Both the position numbers and the translations under genes were made by a program. DNA of 64,000 nucleotides from assembly GCA_041906185.1 (NCBI GenBank), contig JAYRJQ010000008.1, positions 62,001 through 126,000 of the forward strand, given 5' to 3'. This document shows, in pieces, positions 8,115 to 16,606 of this stretch. The DNA comes from Roseateles_B sp041906185 (GTDB taxonomy: Bacteria > Pseudomonadota > Gammaproteobacteria > Burkholderiales > Burkholderiaceae_C). Position 1 is the stretch's first letter. Each line of letters starts with the position of its first letter. The notes beneath the pieces are model-generated. The model saw only the letters and a list, made by a program, of their open reading frames with translations. It searched no databases and was not told where the DNA came from.

Positions 8115-9647
8115 TCAGGCCCGTTCCAGCGGCGCCAGGACGCCCTGCGGGTCGATGGCCGCCTTGATCGCTCGCAGCCGGGCCAGGTTCGCACCGAAGA
8201 AGGCCTCCGCCGCGCGGCCCTGCAGCGCATTGGGGTAGTTCACGTAGGCGCCGCCGCTGCTCCAGGGCTGCAGACGCTCGCGCATGCTCTGGGCCCATTG
8301 CTCGGCGCCGGCCAGCGTGCTCTCGGCGGTGCCGCTGGCGTACTCGCACAGGTACTGCGCGCTGAAGAGCGCCCGGCGGTGGGCGAAGGCCGTGGCGTCC
8401 GGCGCGACCCGGGCGATGGCCCCGCCCATGAGGTTCAGCACGACCACGCCCGTGCCCTGGCGCGCCGCGACCCCGGCGGCCAGCGCGGCGATGCCCGCGG
8501 CGTCCAGCGGCTGCTCGAAGAAGTCCGAGCTGGCCGTCATCGACACCCGCCTCAGCAGGCCGCCCTCGCGCTGGCTGGGCAGGTGGCATTGCGGCAGGCT
8601 GTAGCCCTGGCAGGCGCCCATCATCACGGCGCCATAGCTGCTGGCCTGCCAGCGCTCGAACGAGGGCGCGCGGCCGATGCGCTGCAGCAGGGCCGTCCAG
8701 AAGGGCTGGAGGGCGGCGCTCTCGCCCGCCGCCACGCCCCAGATGCGGAACTGCGCGCTGCCCGCGGGCAGCACGAACTGCGACCAGATCGCGTCCGGCA
8801 GCCCCTGCCCTTGCCCCTGCGCCTGCCAGGACTGCCAGGCGCCCAGCGCCGCGGGCAGGGCGTCCAGCGGGAAGTCGGCCTCGAACTGCTGCAGCGGCCC
8901 CACGGCGTGCGTGCGCAGGCGCAGCTGCGTGAGCACGCCGAGGTGGCCGCCGCCGCCCCCGCGCAGGGCCCAGAAGAGGTCCGGCTGCTGCTGGGCGTCG
9001 CAGTCCAGCAGGCGGCCGTCGGCCGTGACGAGCTGGGCGCCGAGCAGCTGGTCGCAGGTCAGGCCCTGGGAGCGGTCCACGACGCCGAAGCCACCACCCA
9101 TCGTGATGCCGGCGATGCCCACGCTCAGGCAGCTGCCCGACGCCACGCTGCGGCCCAGCGGCAGGAGCGTGCCGTAGACGTCCGCCAGCGTCGCGCCGGC
9201 GCCCACCACCGCCACGTCCCCCTGCAGCTGCACGCCGTTCAGGGGGCCGACGTCGATCACCAGGCCGCTGCCCGTCGAGCTGCCGACGTAGCTGTGACCG
9301 CCACTGCGCAGGCTGAGCGGCAGGCCGCGGGCGCGGGCATGCGCCAGCCCCGCCTGGACGTCCGCCGCGCTCGCGCAGCGCAGCACGGCCTGCGGCAGGC
9401 GCTCGTCATAGCGGGCATTGGCCACGCGGCGCACCGTGTCGAAGGCCGCCTGGCCCGGCAGCAGGAGCTGGCCCTGCACCTGGCGCCCCAGGGGCTCCCA
9501 GTCGGCGGGGAAGGGGCTCGGCGTGGGGGCGGGCGTTGGCGTGGGCGTCGGGGTCGGCGCGGAGGCGCCGCCCCCACCCCCGCATCCCGGCAGCAGCCAG
9601 GCGGCCATCGAACCGGTCCCCCATGTCAGGGCCTGGCGTCGTTTCAT
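8115..9647 (-). CDS. Berberine-bridge-type FAD oxidase, predicted Tat-exported lipoprotein
   Basis: A 510-residue FAD-linked oxidoreductase. The N-terminus has a twin arginine (R3 R4) and a lipobox LPGC with C22, followed by a glycine run and a Thr-Pro linker. This suggests Tat export of a folded flavoprotein that is then lipid-anchored. The FAD_binding_4 domain contains RSGGHSY with H118, and the segment SGSCLSVGIAG carries C173. In berberine-bridge enzymes and related oligosaccharide oxidases these two positions attach FAD covalently at both points. The C-terminal BBE segment (YVNYPN to IDPQGVL) is present. The substrate may be a sugar or a phenolic compound and is unknown. The ATG at 9647 is the only start giving the export signal. 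Confidence 0.82.
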   Translation of the reverse strand: MKRRQALTWGTGSMAAWLLPGCGGGGGASAPTPTPTPTPAPTPSPFPADWEPLGRQVQGQLLLPGQAAFDTVRRVANARYDERLPQAVLRCASAADVQAGLAHARARGLPLSLRSGGHSYVGSSTGSGLVIDVGPLNGVQLQGDVAVVGAGATLADVYGTLLPLGRSVASGSCLSVGIAGITMGGGFGVVDRSQGLTCDQLLGAQLVTADGRLLDCDAQQQPDLFWALRGGGGGHLGVLTQLRLRTHAVGPLQQFEADFPLDALPAALGAWQSWQAQGQGQGLPDAIWSQFVLPAGSAQFRIWGVAAGESAALQPFWTALLQRIGRAPSFERWQASSYGAVMMGACQGYSLPQCHLPSQREGGLLRRVSMTASSDFFEQPLDAAGIAALAAGVAARQGTGVVVLNLMGGAIARVAPDATAFAHRRALFSAQYLCEYASGTAESTLAGAEQWAQSMRERLQPWSSGGAYVNYPNALQGRAAEAFFGANLARLRAIKAAIDPQGVLAPLERA

Positions 9648-9675
9648 GTGCGGTCCCCCTCGTGCTGGCTTGCTG

Positions 9676-9705
9676 CCAATTAAATACCAGTCTAATACCA
9701 ACAAA
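9676..9705 (-). promoter_or_regulatory. AT-rich putative promoter/operator of the FAD oxidase gene
   Basis: Just upstream of the oxidase start lies one of the few AT-rich stretches of this region. On the minus strand it contains two direct copies of TGGTATT, 11 nt apart start to start. It could be a promoter or an activator/repressor site. The assignment rests on position and composition only. Confidence 0.3.
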
Positions 9706-9810
9706 GCCAGCCCGTGCCGGGGTTAGCCCCGAGCTTGAAATGCCGGCCGCACTTGCTATCGTCGGGGCCACCGCCGGGCCCGTGCGTCAGGCGGACCACC
9801 GGAGACCCCC

Positions 9811-10215
9811 ATGCTGAGATCCCTGGCGCTTGTCATCGGCTGCTATGTGCTGTCGGTGGTGCTGGTCCTGCTGACGGACCCGCTGCTGTCGGCCCTCTTC
9901 CCGGGCGACTTCGTCGCCGGCCGCATCCCGAGCACGCCACCGCTTTTGGCCAGCACCGGGCTGTTCATCCTCATCTCCATCCTGTGCGCCTGGCTCTGCG
10001 CACGCCAGGCGCGCACGAACCCCTGGCGCCACGTGCTGTGGTTCCTGGTGCTGGGCGAGCTGATGGGCATTGCGGCCACCATCCCCAACTGGAGCCGGGG
10101 CTGGCCGCACTGGTACCAGCTCTCCTGGCTGCTGAGCTGGCCCGTGAGCTGCTGGTTGGGATGGCGTCTGGCCACGCGCGCGGCCGGGCGCACCGAGGCC
10201 GAGCCGGCGCCTTGA
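9811..10215 (+). CDS. Small four-helix membrane protein, unknown function
   Basis: A 134-residue protein with about four hydrophobic segments (near residues 3-23, 47-65, 75-90 and 105-125) and a charged C-terminal tail. I do not recognise a family. It stands alone between the divergent flavin oxidase and a downstream acetyltransferase. Confidence 0.6.
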   Translation: MLRSLALVIGCYVLSVVLVLLTDPLLSALFPGDFVAGRIPSTPPLLASTGLFILISILCAWLCARQARTNPWRHVLWFLVLGELMGIAATIPNWSRGWPHWYQLSWLLSWPVSCWLGWRLATRAAGRTEAEPAP

Positions 10216-10309
10216 GCCAGGGCATCCAGCGCGCGGACTGTGCGCAGGACGCTCACCGGCCGCCCCGACGCCCCCCGGACGCCTCCGCCATGCCTTAGCC
10301 TGCGCGGCC

Positions 10310-10882
10310 ATGCCAGACACCCCCGCCTCCGCACCGCTACCCCGGCTCGTCCCCGCCCGGCTGGACCTGCACGGCGCCGCGCTGCTGGCGCTCAACACCG
10401 AGTACCTCAGCGGGGTCTTCGCGGAGATGGCGCGGCACTTCGGCGCCCTCCCGGCCGACCTGACCCGACAGCCCGTGTCCGCCTATGCCGCCGCGATGCT
10501 GGACAAGGTCTGTGCCGACGTCCCGCCGGTGGGCTGCTTCTATCTCATCGAGCAGCCGGGTGACGGCACCCGGCCCGCCACCTTCGTCGGCATGGGGGGC
10601 CTGCGCCGGGTCGAGGCCGAGGCCGAGGGTGCCGAGCTCAAGCGGCTCTACCTGCGGCCCGAGGTTCGTGGCCAGGGCCTGGGGGCGTGGCTGCTCGGGC
10701 AGCTCATCGATGACGCCCGGGCCTTCGGCTACCGCACGCTGTGCCTGGACTCCGCCCCCTTCATGCACGAGGCCCAGGCGCTGTACCGCCGCCACGGCTT
10801 CGAGGACGTCCCCGCCTATGCCGGCACCGAGGTGCCCGCGCCGCTGCAGGCGCAGTGGCGTTTCATGCGACGGGCCCTGTGA
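10310..10882 (+). CDS. GNAT family N-acetyltransferase
   Basis: A 190-residue acetyltransferase-like protein. The acetyl-CoA binding motif A is visible as YLRPEVRGQGLGAWLLGQL near residue 120, and the typical C-terminal ALYRRHGFEDV follows. The substrate is unknown. It heads a short run of plus-strand genes (GNAT, VOC, GNAT), the second and third of which overlap. Confidence 0.82.
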   Translation: MPDTPASAPLPRLVPARLDLHGAALLALNTEYLSGVFAEMARHFGALPADLTRQPVSAYAAAMLDKVCADVPPVGCFYLIEQPGDGTRPATFVGMGGLRRVEAEAEGAELKRLYLRPEVRGQGLGAWLLGQLIDDARAFGYRTLCLDSAPFMHEAQALYRRHGFEDVPAYAGTEVPAPLQAQWRFMRRAL

Positions 10883-10949
10883 GCACGGCCATCCGTCTTT
10901 TCCATCCCCTTTTCCGTCCTCATTTCCATCCAACTCCCGGGAACATCCC

Positions 10950-11345
10950 ATGATCGACCACACCGGCCTCGTCGTCCGCGACTTCGAACGCAGCAAGTCC
11001 TTCTACCGCCAGGCGCTCGCGCCCATCGGCTACCAGCTGCTGATGGAACTGCCGGCGGCCGTCACCGGCCATACGGACGTCGCCGGCTTCGGCGAGCCGC
11101 CCAAGCCGGACTTCTGGATCAGCCGCGGCACGCCCAACCAGCCGCCCATCCACATCGCCTTTCGCGTGAACACGCGGGCAGAGGTCGATGCCTTCCACCG
11201 CGCTGCCCTGGCCGCCGGCGGCACGGACAACGGCGCCCCCGGCCTGCGCCCGCACTACCACCCGGACTACTACGGCGCCTTCGTCCATGACCCGGACGGC
11301 CACAACATCGAGGCCGTCTGCCACGCGCCGGAGCCGCGCGCGTGA
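10950..11345 (+). CDS. VOC family (glyoxalase/dioxygenase fold) protein
   Basis: A 131-residue single-domain VOC protein. It starts with IDHTGLVVRDFERSKSFY, has a mid-protein IHIAFRVNTR strand and ends with FVHDPDGHNIEAVCH, whose HD and E positions fit the metal ligands of the fold. The reaction is unknown. The ATG at 10950 gives the normal family N-terminus and sits downstream of a purine-rich stretch. Its stop overlaps the GTG start of the next acetyltransferase by 4 nt. Confidence 0.82.
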   Translation: MIDHTGLVVRDFERSKSFYRQALAPIGYQLLMELPAAVTGHTDVAGFGEPPKPDFWISRGTPNQPPIHIAFRVNTRAEVDAFHRAALAAGGTDNGAPGLRPHYHPDYYGAFVHDPDGHNIEAVCHAPEPRA

Positions 11346-11845
11346 GCCCCTGCCGCCTCCGCCTCGCCGGCCTGGACGACCTCGACACCCTGGCACCCCT
11401 CTTCAACGCCTACCGGCAGTTCTATGAGCAGCCGGACGACCCGGCGCTGGCCCGCGACTTTCTCCAGCAGCGGCTGCAGCGCGGCGAGTCCGTGGTGCTG
11501 CTGGCCGTAGCCGCAGAGGCGGGCGGTGCCGCCGGTGCTGTTCAGGGCCTCGGCTTCTGCCAGCTCTACCCCAGCTTCTGCTCGGTGGAGGCGCAGCCCA
11601 TCTTCGTGCTCTACGACCTCTTCGTGACGGCCGACGCGCGCCGCCTGGGCGTCGGGCGAGCCCTGCTGCGCGCCGCCGAGAGCCTGGCGCTGGAGCGGGG
11701 CGTCGCCCGCCTGGACCTCACCACGGCGCGCAGCAACCACCGCGCGCAGGCGCTGTACGAGTCGGAGGGCTGGGTGCTGGACGAGGTCTTCCTGGCCTAC
11801 CAGCGCTACCCCGGCGCTCCCCGGCCGGCGCTGCAACGAGCGTAA
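11342..11845 (+). CDS. GNAT family N-acetyltransferase
   Basis: A 167-residue acetyltransferase with motif A (DARRLGVGRALLRAAE, about residues 98-113) and the ALYESEGW motif B. The GTG start overlaps the stop of the VOC gene, so the two are probably translated together. The LYDLFV strand before motif A is typical of amino-group acetyltransferases. The substrate is unknown. Confidence 0.82.
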   Translation: MSPCRLRLAGLDDLDTLAPLFNAYRQFYEQPDDPALARDFLQQRLQRGESVVLLAVAAEAGGAAGAVQGLGFCQLYPSFCSVEAQPIFVLYDLFVTADARRLGVGRALLRAAESLALERGVARLDLTTARSNHRAQALYESEGWVLDEVFLAYQRYPGAPRPALQRA

Positions 11846-11914
11846 CGCGCCGAGGGCGCGGCCCGGCGGCGGCGGCTCGCCACAATCTGCAGCCTCGCCC
11901 TCCTGCCTCACGCC

Positions 11915-13081
11915 ATGAGCCACCACCGCGCCCCCGGCCTCGACACCCTGCGTGCCCTGGCCATCGTCCTGGTCTTCTGCTTCCACTACCGCGTCTTCGT
12001 GAGCGGCACGCCGGACCTCGGCTGGCTCTCGAATGTGGGCTGGACGGGCGTGGACCTCTTCTTCGTGCTGAGTGGCTACCTGATCGGCGAGCAGCTGACG
12101 GCGGGGCTCGCGCGGGGCGAGACGCTCTCGCTGCGCAGCTTCTACGCCCGCCGCGCGGCGCGCACCTGGCCGCTGTTCTGGCTCGTGCTGGCCGCCTTCT
12201 TCCTGATGCCGGGCGTGCTGGGCGGCCGGGAGCCGCCGCCGCTGTGGCGCTTCCTGACCTTCACCCAGAACATCGAGCTGCGGCCGGGCACGGCCTTCTC
12301 GCATGCGTGGTCGCTGTGCGTGGAGGAGCAGTTCTACCTGCTGCTGCCCCTGGCCCTGCTGGCCGCCCGTGCGCTGCGCCTGAGCCGGCGCCAGGCCTGG
12401 CTGGGCATCGCCGCCCTCACGGGCGCGGCCATCGCCTGGCGCAGCCATCTGTGGACGCGGTATGGCGTCTCGGGCGATGACGCCATCGCCTACTACCAGC
12501 ACATCTACTACGCCACGCTCGGCCGCGCCGACGAGTTCCTGCCCGGCCTGGCCGTGGCGCTGCTGCAGCACGGGCATCCGGCGCTGTGGCAGCGGCTGAT
12601 GCATCGTGGGCGCCTGCTGCTGGTCCTGGGCATCGGGGCCGTCGGCGGGATGTGGACGGCCGCCGTGTGGAACTACGTGCTGCCGGACGGCAGCTGGGGC
12701 TTCTTCATGACCTGCATCGGCTACAGCGCCATGGCCTGGGCCTACGCCCTGCTGCTCGTGGCCTGCCTGGCGCCGGGGCACGCGCTGTCCCGCCGTTCAC
12801 TGCCCGGGGCGCGCGCGCTGGCGCTGTGGTCCTATGCGATCTACCTGACCCACAAGCCCCTCGGCCACGTGATGAAGCCGCTGCTGCAGGACGTCCCCGC
12901 ATGGGCGGCTTTCGGGCTCACCGCCCTGGCCAGCGTGGCGCTGGGCGGCGCGCTGTACCACGCCGTCGAGCGCCCGGTGATGCGCTGGCGCCAGCGGCGC
13001 TGGCCGAGCCAGTTCCGGCCGATGCCGGGCGCCATGCCGGGCACGAAGCCCGCCGGGTCGGTCGCCAACGAGGCGGCCTGA
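11915..13081 (+). CDS. Acyltransferase 3 family membrane protein
   Basis: A 388-residue membrane protein with about ten hydrophobic segments. It carries the family pattern GLDTLRALAIVLVFCFHY (histidine in the first helix), WTGVDLFFVLSGYLI, the arginine-rich SFYARRAARTWP and the WSLCVEEQFYLLLP motif. Such proteins O-acylate sugars of lipopolysaccharide, exopolysaccharide or other surface molecules at the inner membrane. No other polysaccharide gene is near, so the acceptor is unknown. Confidence 0.87.
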   Translation: MSHHRAPGLDTLRALAIVLVFCFHYRVFVSGTPDLGWLSNVGWTGVDLFFVLSGYLIGEQLTAGLARGETLSLRSFYARRAARTWPLFWLVLAAFFLMPGVLGGREPPPLWRFLTFTQNIELRPGTAFSHAWSLCVEEQFYLLLPLALLAARALRLSRRQAWLGIAALTGAAIAWRSHLWTRYGVSGDDAIAYYQHIYYATLGRADEFLPGLAVALLQHGHPALWQRLMHRGRLLLVLGIGAVGGMWTAAVWNYVLPDGSWGFFMTCIGYSAMAWAYALLLVACLAPGHALSRRSLPGARALALWSYAIYLTHKPLGHVMKPLLQDVPAWAAFGLTALASVALGGALYHAVERPVMRWRQRRWPSQFRPMPGAMPGTKPAGSVANEAA

Positions 13082-13103
13082 GCGCCGCCATCCGCCGCGA
13101 ATC

Positions 13104-14792
13104 TCAGTCGCCGAAGATGATCTTGCGGCGCTCTTCCACCCAGGCTTCCAGCTTCGGGCCGAAGACCTCGTCGACGCGGTTGCGGCGCACCTTGAAGGTC
13201 GGCGTGATGAAGCCGTTGTCCACCGTCCAGGGCGTCTTCACGAGGATCAGGCAGTCCAGCTGCTCGTGCGGGTCCAGGCGGGCGTTGATGTCGTCCAGGT
13301 GCTGCGTCAGCTGGGCCATGAGCTGCTGGCGGTCGGCGTCGGTGCCGCTGCGCTGGGCGGCGTCCGGCGAGAGCATCACGATGCCCACCGGCTGGCCGAG
13401 GTTGGCCCCCGTCACGGCGCAGGCCTCGACGGCCGAGTGCATGGTGAGCTTGTCCTCGATGGGCGCCGGGGCGACGTACTTGCCCTTGCTCGTCTTGAAC
13501 AGGTCCTTCACGCGGCCGGTGATGCGCACGAGGCCCTGGGCGTTGATGCTGGCCTTGTCACCGGTGTGCAGCCAGCCGTCGGCGTCGAGCACGTCGGCCG
13601 TCATCGCCGGTTCCTTGTAGTAGCCCAGCATCACGGCCGGGCTGCGCATGAGCAGCTCGCCATTGTTCGGGTCGATGCGCAGCTGCACGCCGTCGTAGGC
13701 CGGACCCACGGTGCCCGTCATGTCGACGCCGGGCTTGGTGATGTTGCTGATCGCGAGGTTCTCCGTCATGCCGTAGCCCTCGTTGACGGGCAGGCCGATG
13801 TGGCGGAACCAGTTCAGCAGGGCCACGGGCATGGGCGCGGCACCGCCGGCGGCGATGCGGCACTGGTCCAGGCCCAGCGCCTTCCTGAGCTTCTTGCGCA
13901 CCAGGCCGCCGATGATCGGCAGGCTCAGCAGCAGGTCCAGCTTCTTCTGCGGCATCTTGGCCTGCACGCCCTGCTGGAACTTGACCCACAGGCGCGGCAC
14001 CGAGAAGAAGATCGTCGGCCGCGCGCGGCAGACGTCGGCATTGAAGGTGTCCAGGGACTCCGCGAAGAAGACGTGCATGCCGGTGCGCAGCCAGCCGTGC
14101 TCGACCAGCACGCGCTCCACCACGTGGGCCAGCGGCAGGTAGGACAGCAGGCGGTCCGAGGCGGACATCGGGAAGCGGCCCAGCGCGGCGGTGAGGGCCC
14201 AGGCGAAGTTGCCGAAGCTGTGCATCACGCCCTTGGGATGGCCGGTGGTGCCCGAGGTGTAGATCAGCGTGGCGAGGTCCCCGGCCTGACGCATGACCTG
14301 ACCCTGCAGCGGGGCCGTGCGGGCGACGATGGCGTCCCAGCCCTCGTAGCTCTGGCGCGCGTCGTCGGGCGACAGGGCATAGCTGATGCAGGGCAGGCCG
14401 GCCGGCATGCCGGGCTTCATGCCTTCCCAGCCGTCCAGCTTGCCGATGAAGCAGGCGCGGGCCTCGCTGTGGGTGAGGATCTGCTGCACGGTCTCGGCCG
14501 CCAGCGTGGGGTAGAGCGGCACGGAGACGTAGCCGGCCATCCAGATCGCCAGGTCGCTCATCAGCCACCAGGCGCAGTTCTTGGACAGGATGGCGACCTT
14601 GGAGCCCTCGGGCCAGCCCTGCGACTTCAGGTGGGCGGCCATGCGCCGGACCTGGTCGGCCACCTCGGCCCAGGTGAAGTCCTTCAGCTCGCCGCCGCCC
14701 ATGGGCTGGGTCAGCGCCACCCGGGAGCCGGCTTCGCGCTCCCAGCGGTAGAGGCACTGGAGGGCCAGGGTGTCAGGGGCGATGGCGCTCAT
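13104..14792 (-). CDS. AMP-dependent long-chain acyl-CoA synthetase-like protein
   Basis: A 562-residue adenylate-forming enzyme. It has the P-loop-like TLIYTSGTTGHPKG, the GYGMTEN motif and the late GDKASINAQGLVRITGRVKD segment with the catalytic lysine region. The sequence type (an N-terminal cytosolic start and a short C-terminal domain) suits activation of long-chain fatty acids to acyl-CoA via acyl-AMP. The ATG at 14792 was chosen because AGGAG lies 9 nt upstream, whereas the longer frame starting at 14837 lacks such a site. It is transcribed convergently with the acyltransferase gene. Confidence 0.88.
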   Translation of the reverse strand: MSAIAPDTLALQCLYRWEREAGSRVALTQPMGGGELKDFTWAEVADQVRRMAAHLKSQGWPEGSKVAILSKNCAWWLMSDLAIWMAGYVSVPLYPTLAAETVQQILTHSEARACFIGKLDGWEGMKPGMPAGLPCISYALSPDDARQSYEGWDAIVARTAPLQGQVMRQAGDLATLIYTSGTTGHPKGVMHSFGNFAWALTAALGRFPMSASDRLLSYLPLAHVVERVLVEHGWLRTGMHVFFAESLDTFNADVCRARPTIFFSVPRLWVKFQQGVQAKMPQKKLDLLLSLPIIGGLVRKKLRKALGLDQCRIAAGGAAPMPVALLNWFRHIGLPVNEGYGMTENLAISNITKPGVDMTGTVGPAYDGVQLRIDPNNGELLMRSPAVMLGYYKEPAMTADVLDADGWLHTGDKASINAQGLVRITGRVKDLFKTSKGKYVAPAPIEDKLTMHSAVEACAVTGANLGQPVGIVMLSPDAAQRSGTDADRQQLMAQLTQHLDDINARLDPHEQLDCLILVKTPWTVDNGFITPTFKVRRNRVDEVFGPKLEAWVEERRKIIFGD

Positions 14793-15016
14793 GGGGGGGT
14801 CTCCTGCTATTGATCGATTTGTCGAGCTTGATAGCAAAGACTAGCTACCAGGCCCCGATCAGCCTAGCGGGTTTGCTCGCACTTGTTGTGCGGAAATAGC
14901 TGAGCTCAGGGCCGTCCTGCAGTCTTTGTGCACACATCGTGCGTCAAAAGACGCGGCCACGCCTGATGCCAGCACAGGACCACTTCGACGCGTCGCCCGT
15001 CTGGACAGATCTCCCT

Positions 15017-15043
15017 AAAACGGCATTCCCCGGCAGGGGATGG
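15017..15043 (-). terminator. Putative Rho-independent terminator of trpS
   Basis: On the minus strand, just after the trpS stop, a CATCCCC / GGGGAATG stem with a small loop (one G-T pair) is followed by TTTT. The stem is short but correctly placed. Confidence 0.45.
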
Positions 15044-15055
15044 GCCGGCGCCCGC

Positions 15056-16363
15056 TCAGGCGCTCTCGGCCGCCTGGAGGGCGGCGAGCGCCTCGTGCAG
15101 CTGGGCCTCGCCGAGGCCATCGGCGCGCTGGACCGGCGCCTCGGCCAGGGCGGCCGCGCCCTCGCGCTTGAGGCGGGCCACCCACTGGCCGGCCTCCTTG
15201 CCCTGCGCAAAGCCCTGGCTCTGCAGCAGCAGCTGGCCGTCGGCGGCATTGAGCTTGAAGTAGAACTGGCCGTCCGATTCGCGGTACTGCTTGAAGACCG
15301 GCAGCGCCGACTTCGCCTTGGCCACGGGGGCGGCGGCGGTCGGCAGCGCCTGGAAGCGGCGCAGGCCCACGGCCTCGCGCAGGCGGGCCAGCAGCGGCGC
15401 CGCGATGGCGCGGGCCTTGGCGGCCCCTTCCTGCAGGATGAGCTCGATGCGCTCGGGATTGGCCATCAGCTGCTCGTAGCGCTCGCGCATCGGGCCGATC
15501 TCGGCGTCGATCTGCGCGAAGAGGCGCTGCTTGGCCTCGCCCCAGCCCAGGCCGGCACGCAGCTCGGCGCGGAAGGCGGCGCGCTGCTCGGGCGTGGCGA
15601 AGGCGTCGAAGAGCTGGACCAGGGTCGTGCCTTCCGGCTCCTTGGGCTCGCCGGGCAGGCGGGAGTCGGTGACGATGCGCGCGATGGCCTCCTTCAGGCC
15701 CTTGGCGCCGCCCTCGAACAGCGGCACGACGTTGTCGTAGCTCTTGCTCATCTTGCGGCCGTCCAGGCCCGGCAGCAGCTCCATCTCGGCGTCCACCTGC
15801 GCCTCGGGCAGCACGAAGAAGTCCTGGCCCTGGCCGAAGAGGTGGTTGAAGCGCTGGGCGACGTCGCGCGCCATCTCGATGTGCTGGACCTGGTCCTTGC
15901 CGACCGGCACGCGATGGGCGTTGAACATGAGGATGTCCGCGGCCATCAGGATGGGGTAGCTGTACAGGCCCATGGTGACGCCCGCGTCCGGGTCCTCGCC
16001 GGCCGCGACGTTGGCGTCGACGGAGGCCTTGTAGGCATGGGCGCGGTTCATCTGGCCCTTGGAGGTGACGCAGGTCAGCAGCCAGGTCAGCTCGGGAATC
16101 TCGGGGACGTCGCTCTGGCGGTAGAAAACCACGCGCTGGGTGTCCAGGCCGGCGGCCAGCCAGGTGGCGGCGATCTGCAGGCGCGAGCGCTCGATGCGGT
16201 CCGGCTCGTCGCACTTGATCAGCGCGTGGTAGTCGGCCATGAAGAAGAAGCTCTCGGCGCCGGGCTCGCGGCTGGCCGCGATGGCCGGGCGCACCGCACC
16301 CACGTAGTTGCCGAGGTGCAGGGTGCCGGTGGTGGTGATGCCGGTGAGAACGCGCTGGGTCAT
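15056..16363 (-). CDS. trpS: Tryptophanyl-tRNA synthetase with C-terminal YegP-like (DUF1508) domain
   Basis: A 435-residue class I aminoacyl-tRNA synthetase. The HIGH-like motif is TGTLHLGNY (residues 12-20) and the KMSKS loop is exact (from K204). Ordinary bacterial TrpS has about 330-350 residues. Here an extra C-terminal part (about residues 350-435) contains a segment around FKQYRESDGQFYFKLNAADG that resembles YegP/DUF1508, a small beta-rich domain, followed by an Ala/Glu-rich helix. Its role is unknown and may involve tRNA or protein contacts. The enzyme charges tRNA(Trp) in the cytoplasm. A putative terminator follows the gene. Confidence 0.93.
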   Translation of the reverse strand: MTQRVLTGITTTGTLHLGNYVGAVRPAIAASREPGAESFFFMADYHALIKCDEPDRIERSRLQIAATWLAAGLDTQRVVFYRQSDVPEIPELTWLLTCVTSKGQMNRAHAYKASVDANVAAGEDPDAGVTMGLYSYPILMAADILMFNAHRVPVGKDQVQHIEMARDVAQRFNHLFGQGQDFFVLPEAQVDAEMELLPGLDGRKMSKSYDNVVPLFEGGAKGLKEAIARIVTDSRLPGEPKEPEGTTLVQLFDAFATPEQRAAFRAELRAGLGWGEAKQRLFAQIDAEIGPMRERYEQLMANPERIELILQEGAAKARAIAAPLLARLREAVGLRRFQALPTAAAPVAKAKSALPVFKQYRESDGQFYFKLNAADGQLLLQSQGFAQGKEAGQWVARLKREGAAALAEAPVQRADGLGEAQLHEALAALQAAESA

Positions 16364-16606
16364 GGTGGGCGTCGGTTTGCTGTCGTGCGGGGCGCCAGAG
16401 CGCCGGGAAGGGGGCTATTGTCACCGCTTGCCGTGGCGCCGGCGCCGCGGAGGGGCTAGCGCCGGGCCGGGCCGCCGCGCAAGCCCCAGACAGGCGACGC
16501 GTCACTCAAAGCAACAGTCGCTTCAATCCGTGGCAGCGAATGCCGTTGCAAACGCTAGCATCGGACAAACGGTCCCTCGGAAGAAGGGCACGGGGAGCCT
16601 GCGCCG

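Noticed and set aside
9530..9580. Repetitive GGCGTG/GGGCGT tract as a DNA repeat
   Set aside because: It encodes the Thr-Pro linker and glycine run after the lipoprotein cysteine of the FAD oxidase, so it is a protein-level linker.
14293..14307. Partial matches to the dispersed repeat (GACCTGACCC) in the acyl-CoA synthetase gene and at 10458
   Set aside because: Only 10 nt match, and the flanking bases differ from GCAAG; explained by ordinary codons.
14881..14934. A possible third DnaA-type cluster (ACTTGTTGT and TTGTGCACA upstream of the acyl-CoA synthetase gene)
   Set aside because: Only two weak matches, without the reverse box, the trio-like stretch or the spacing shared by regions A and B.
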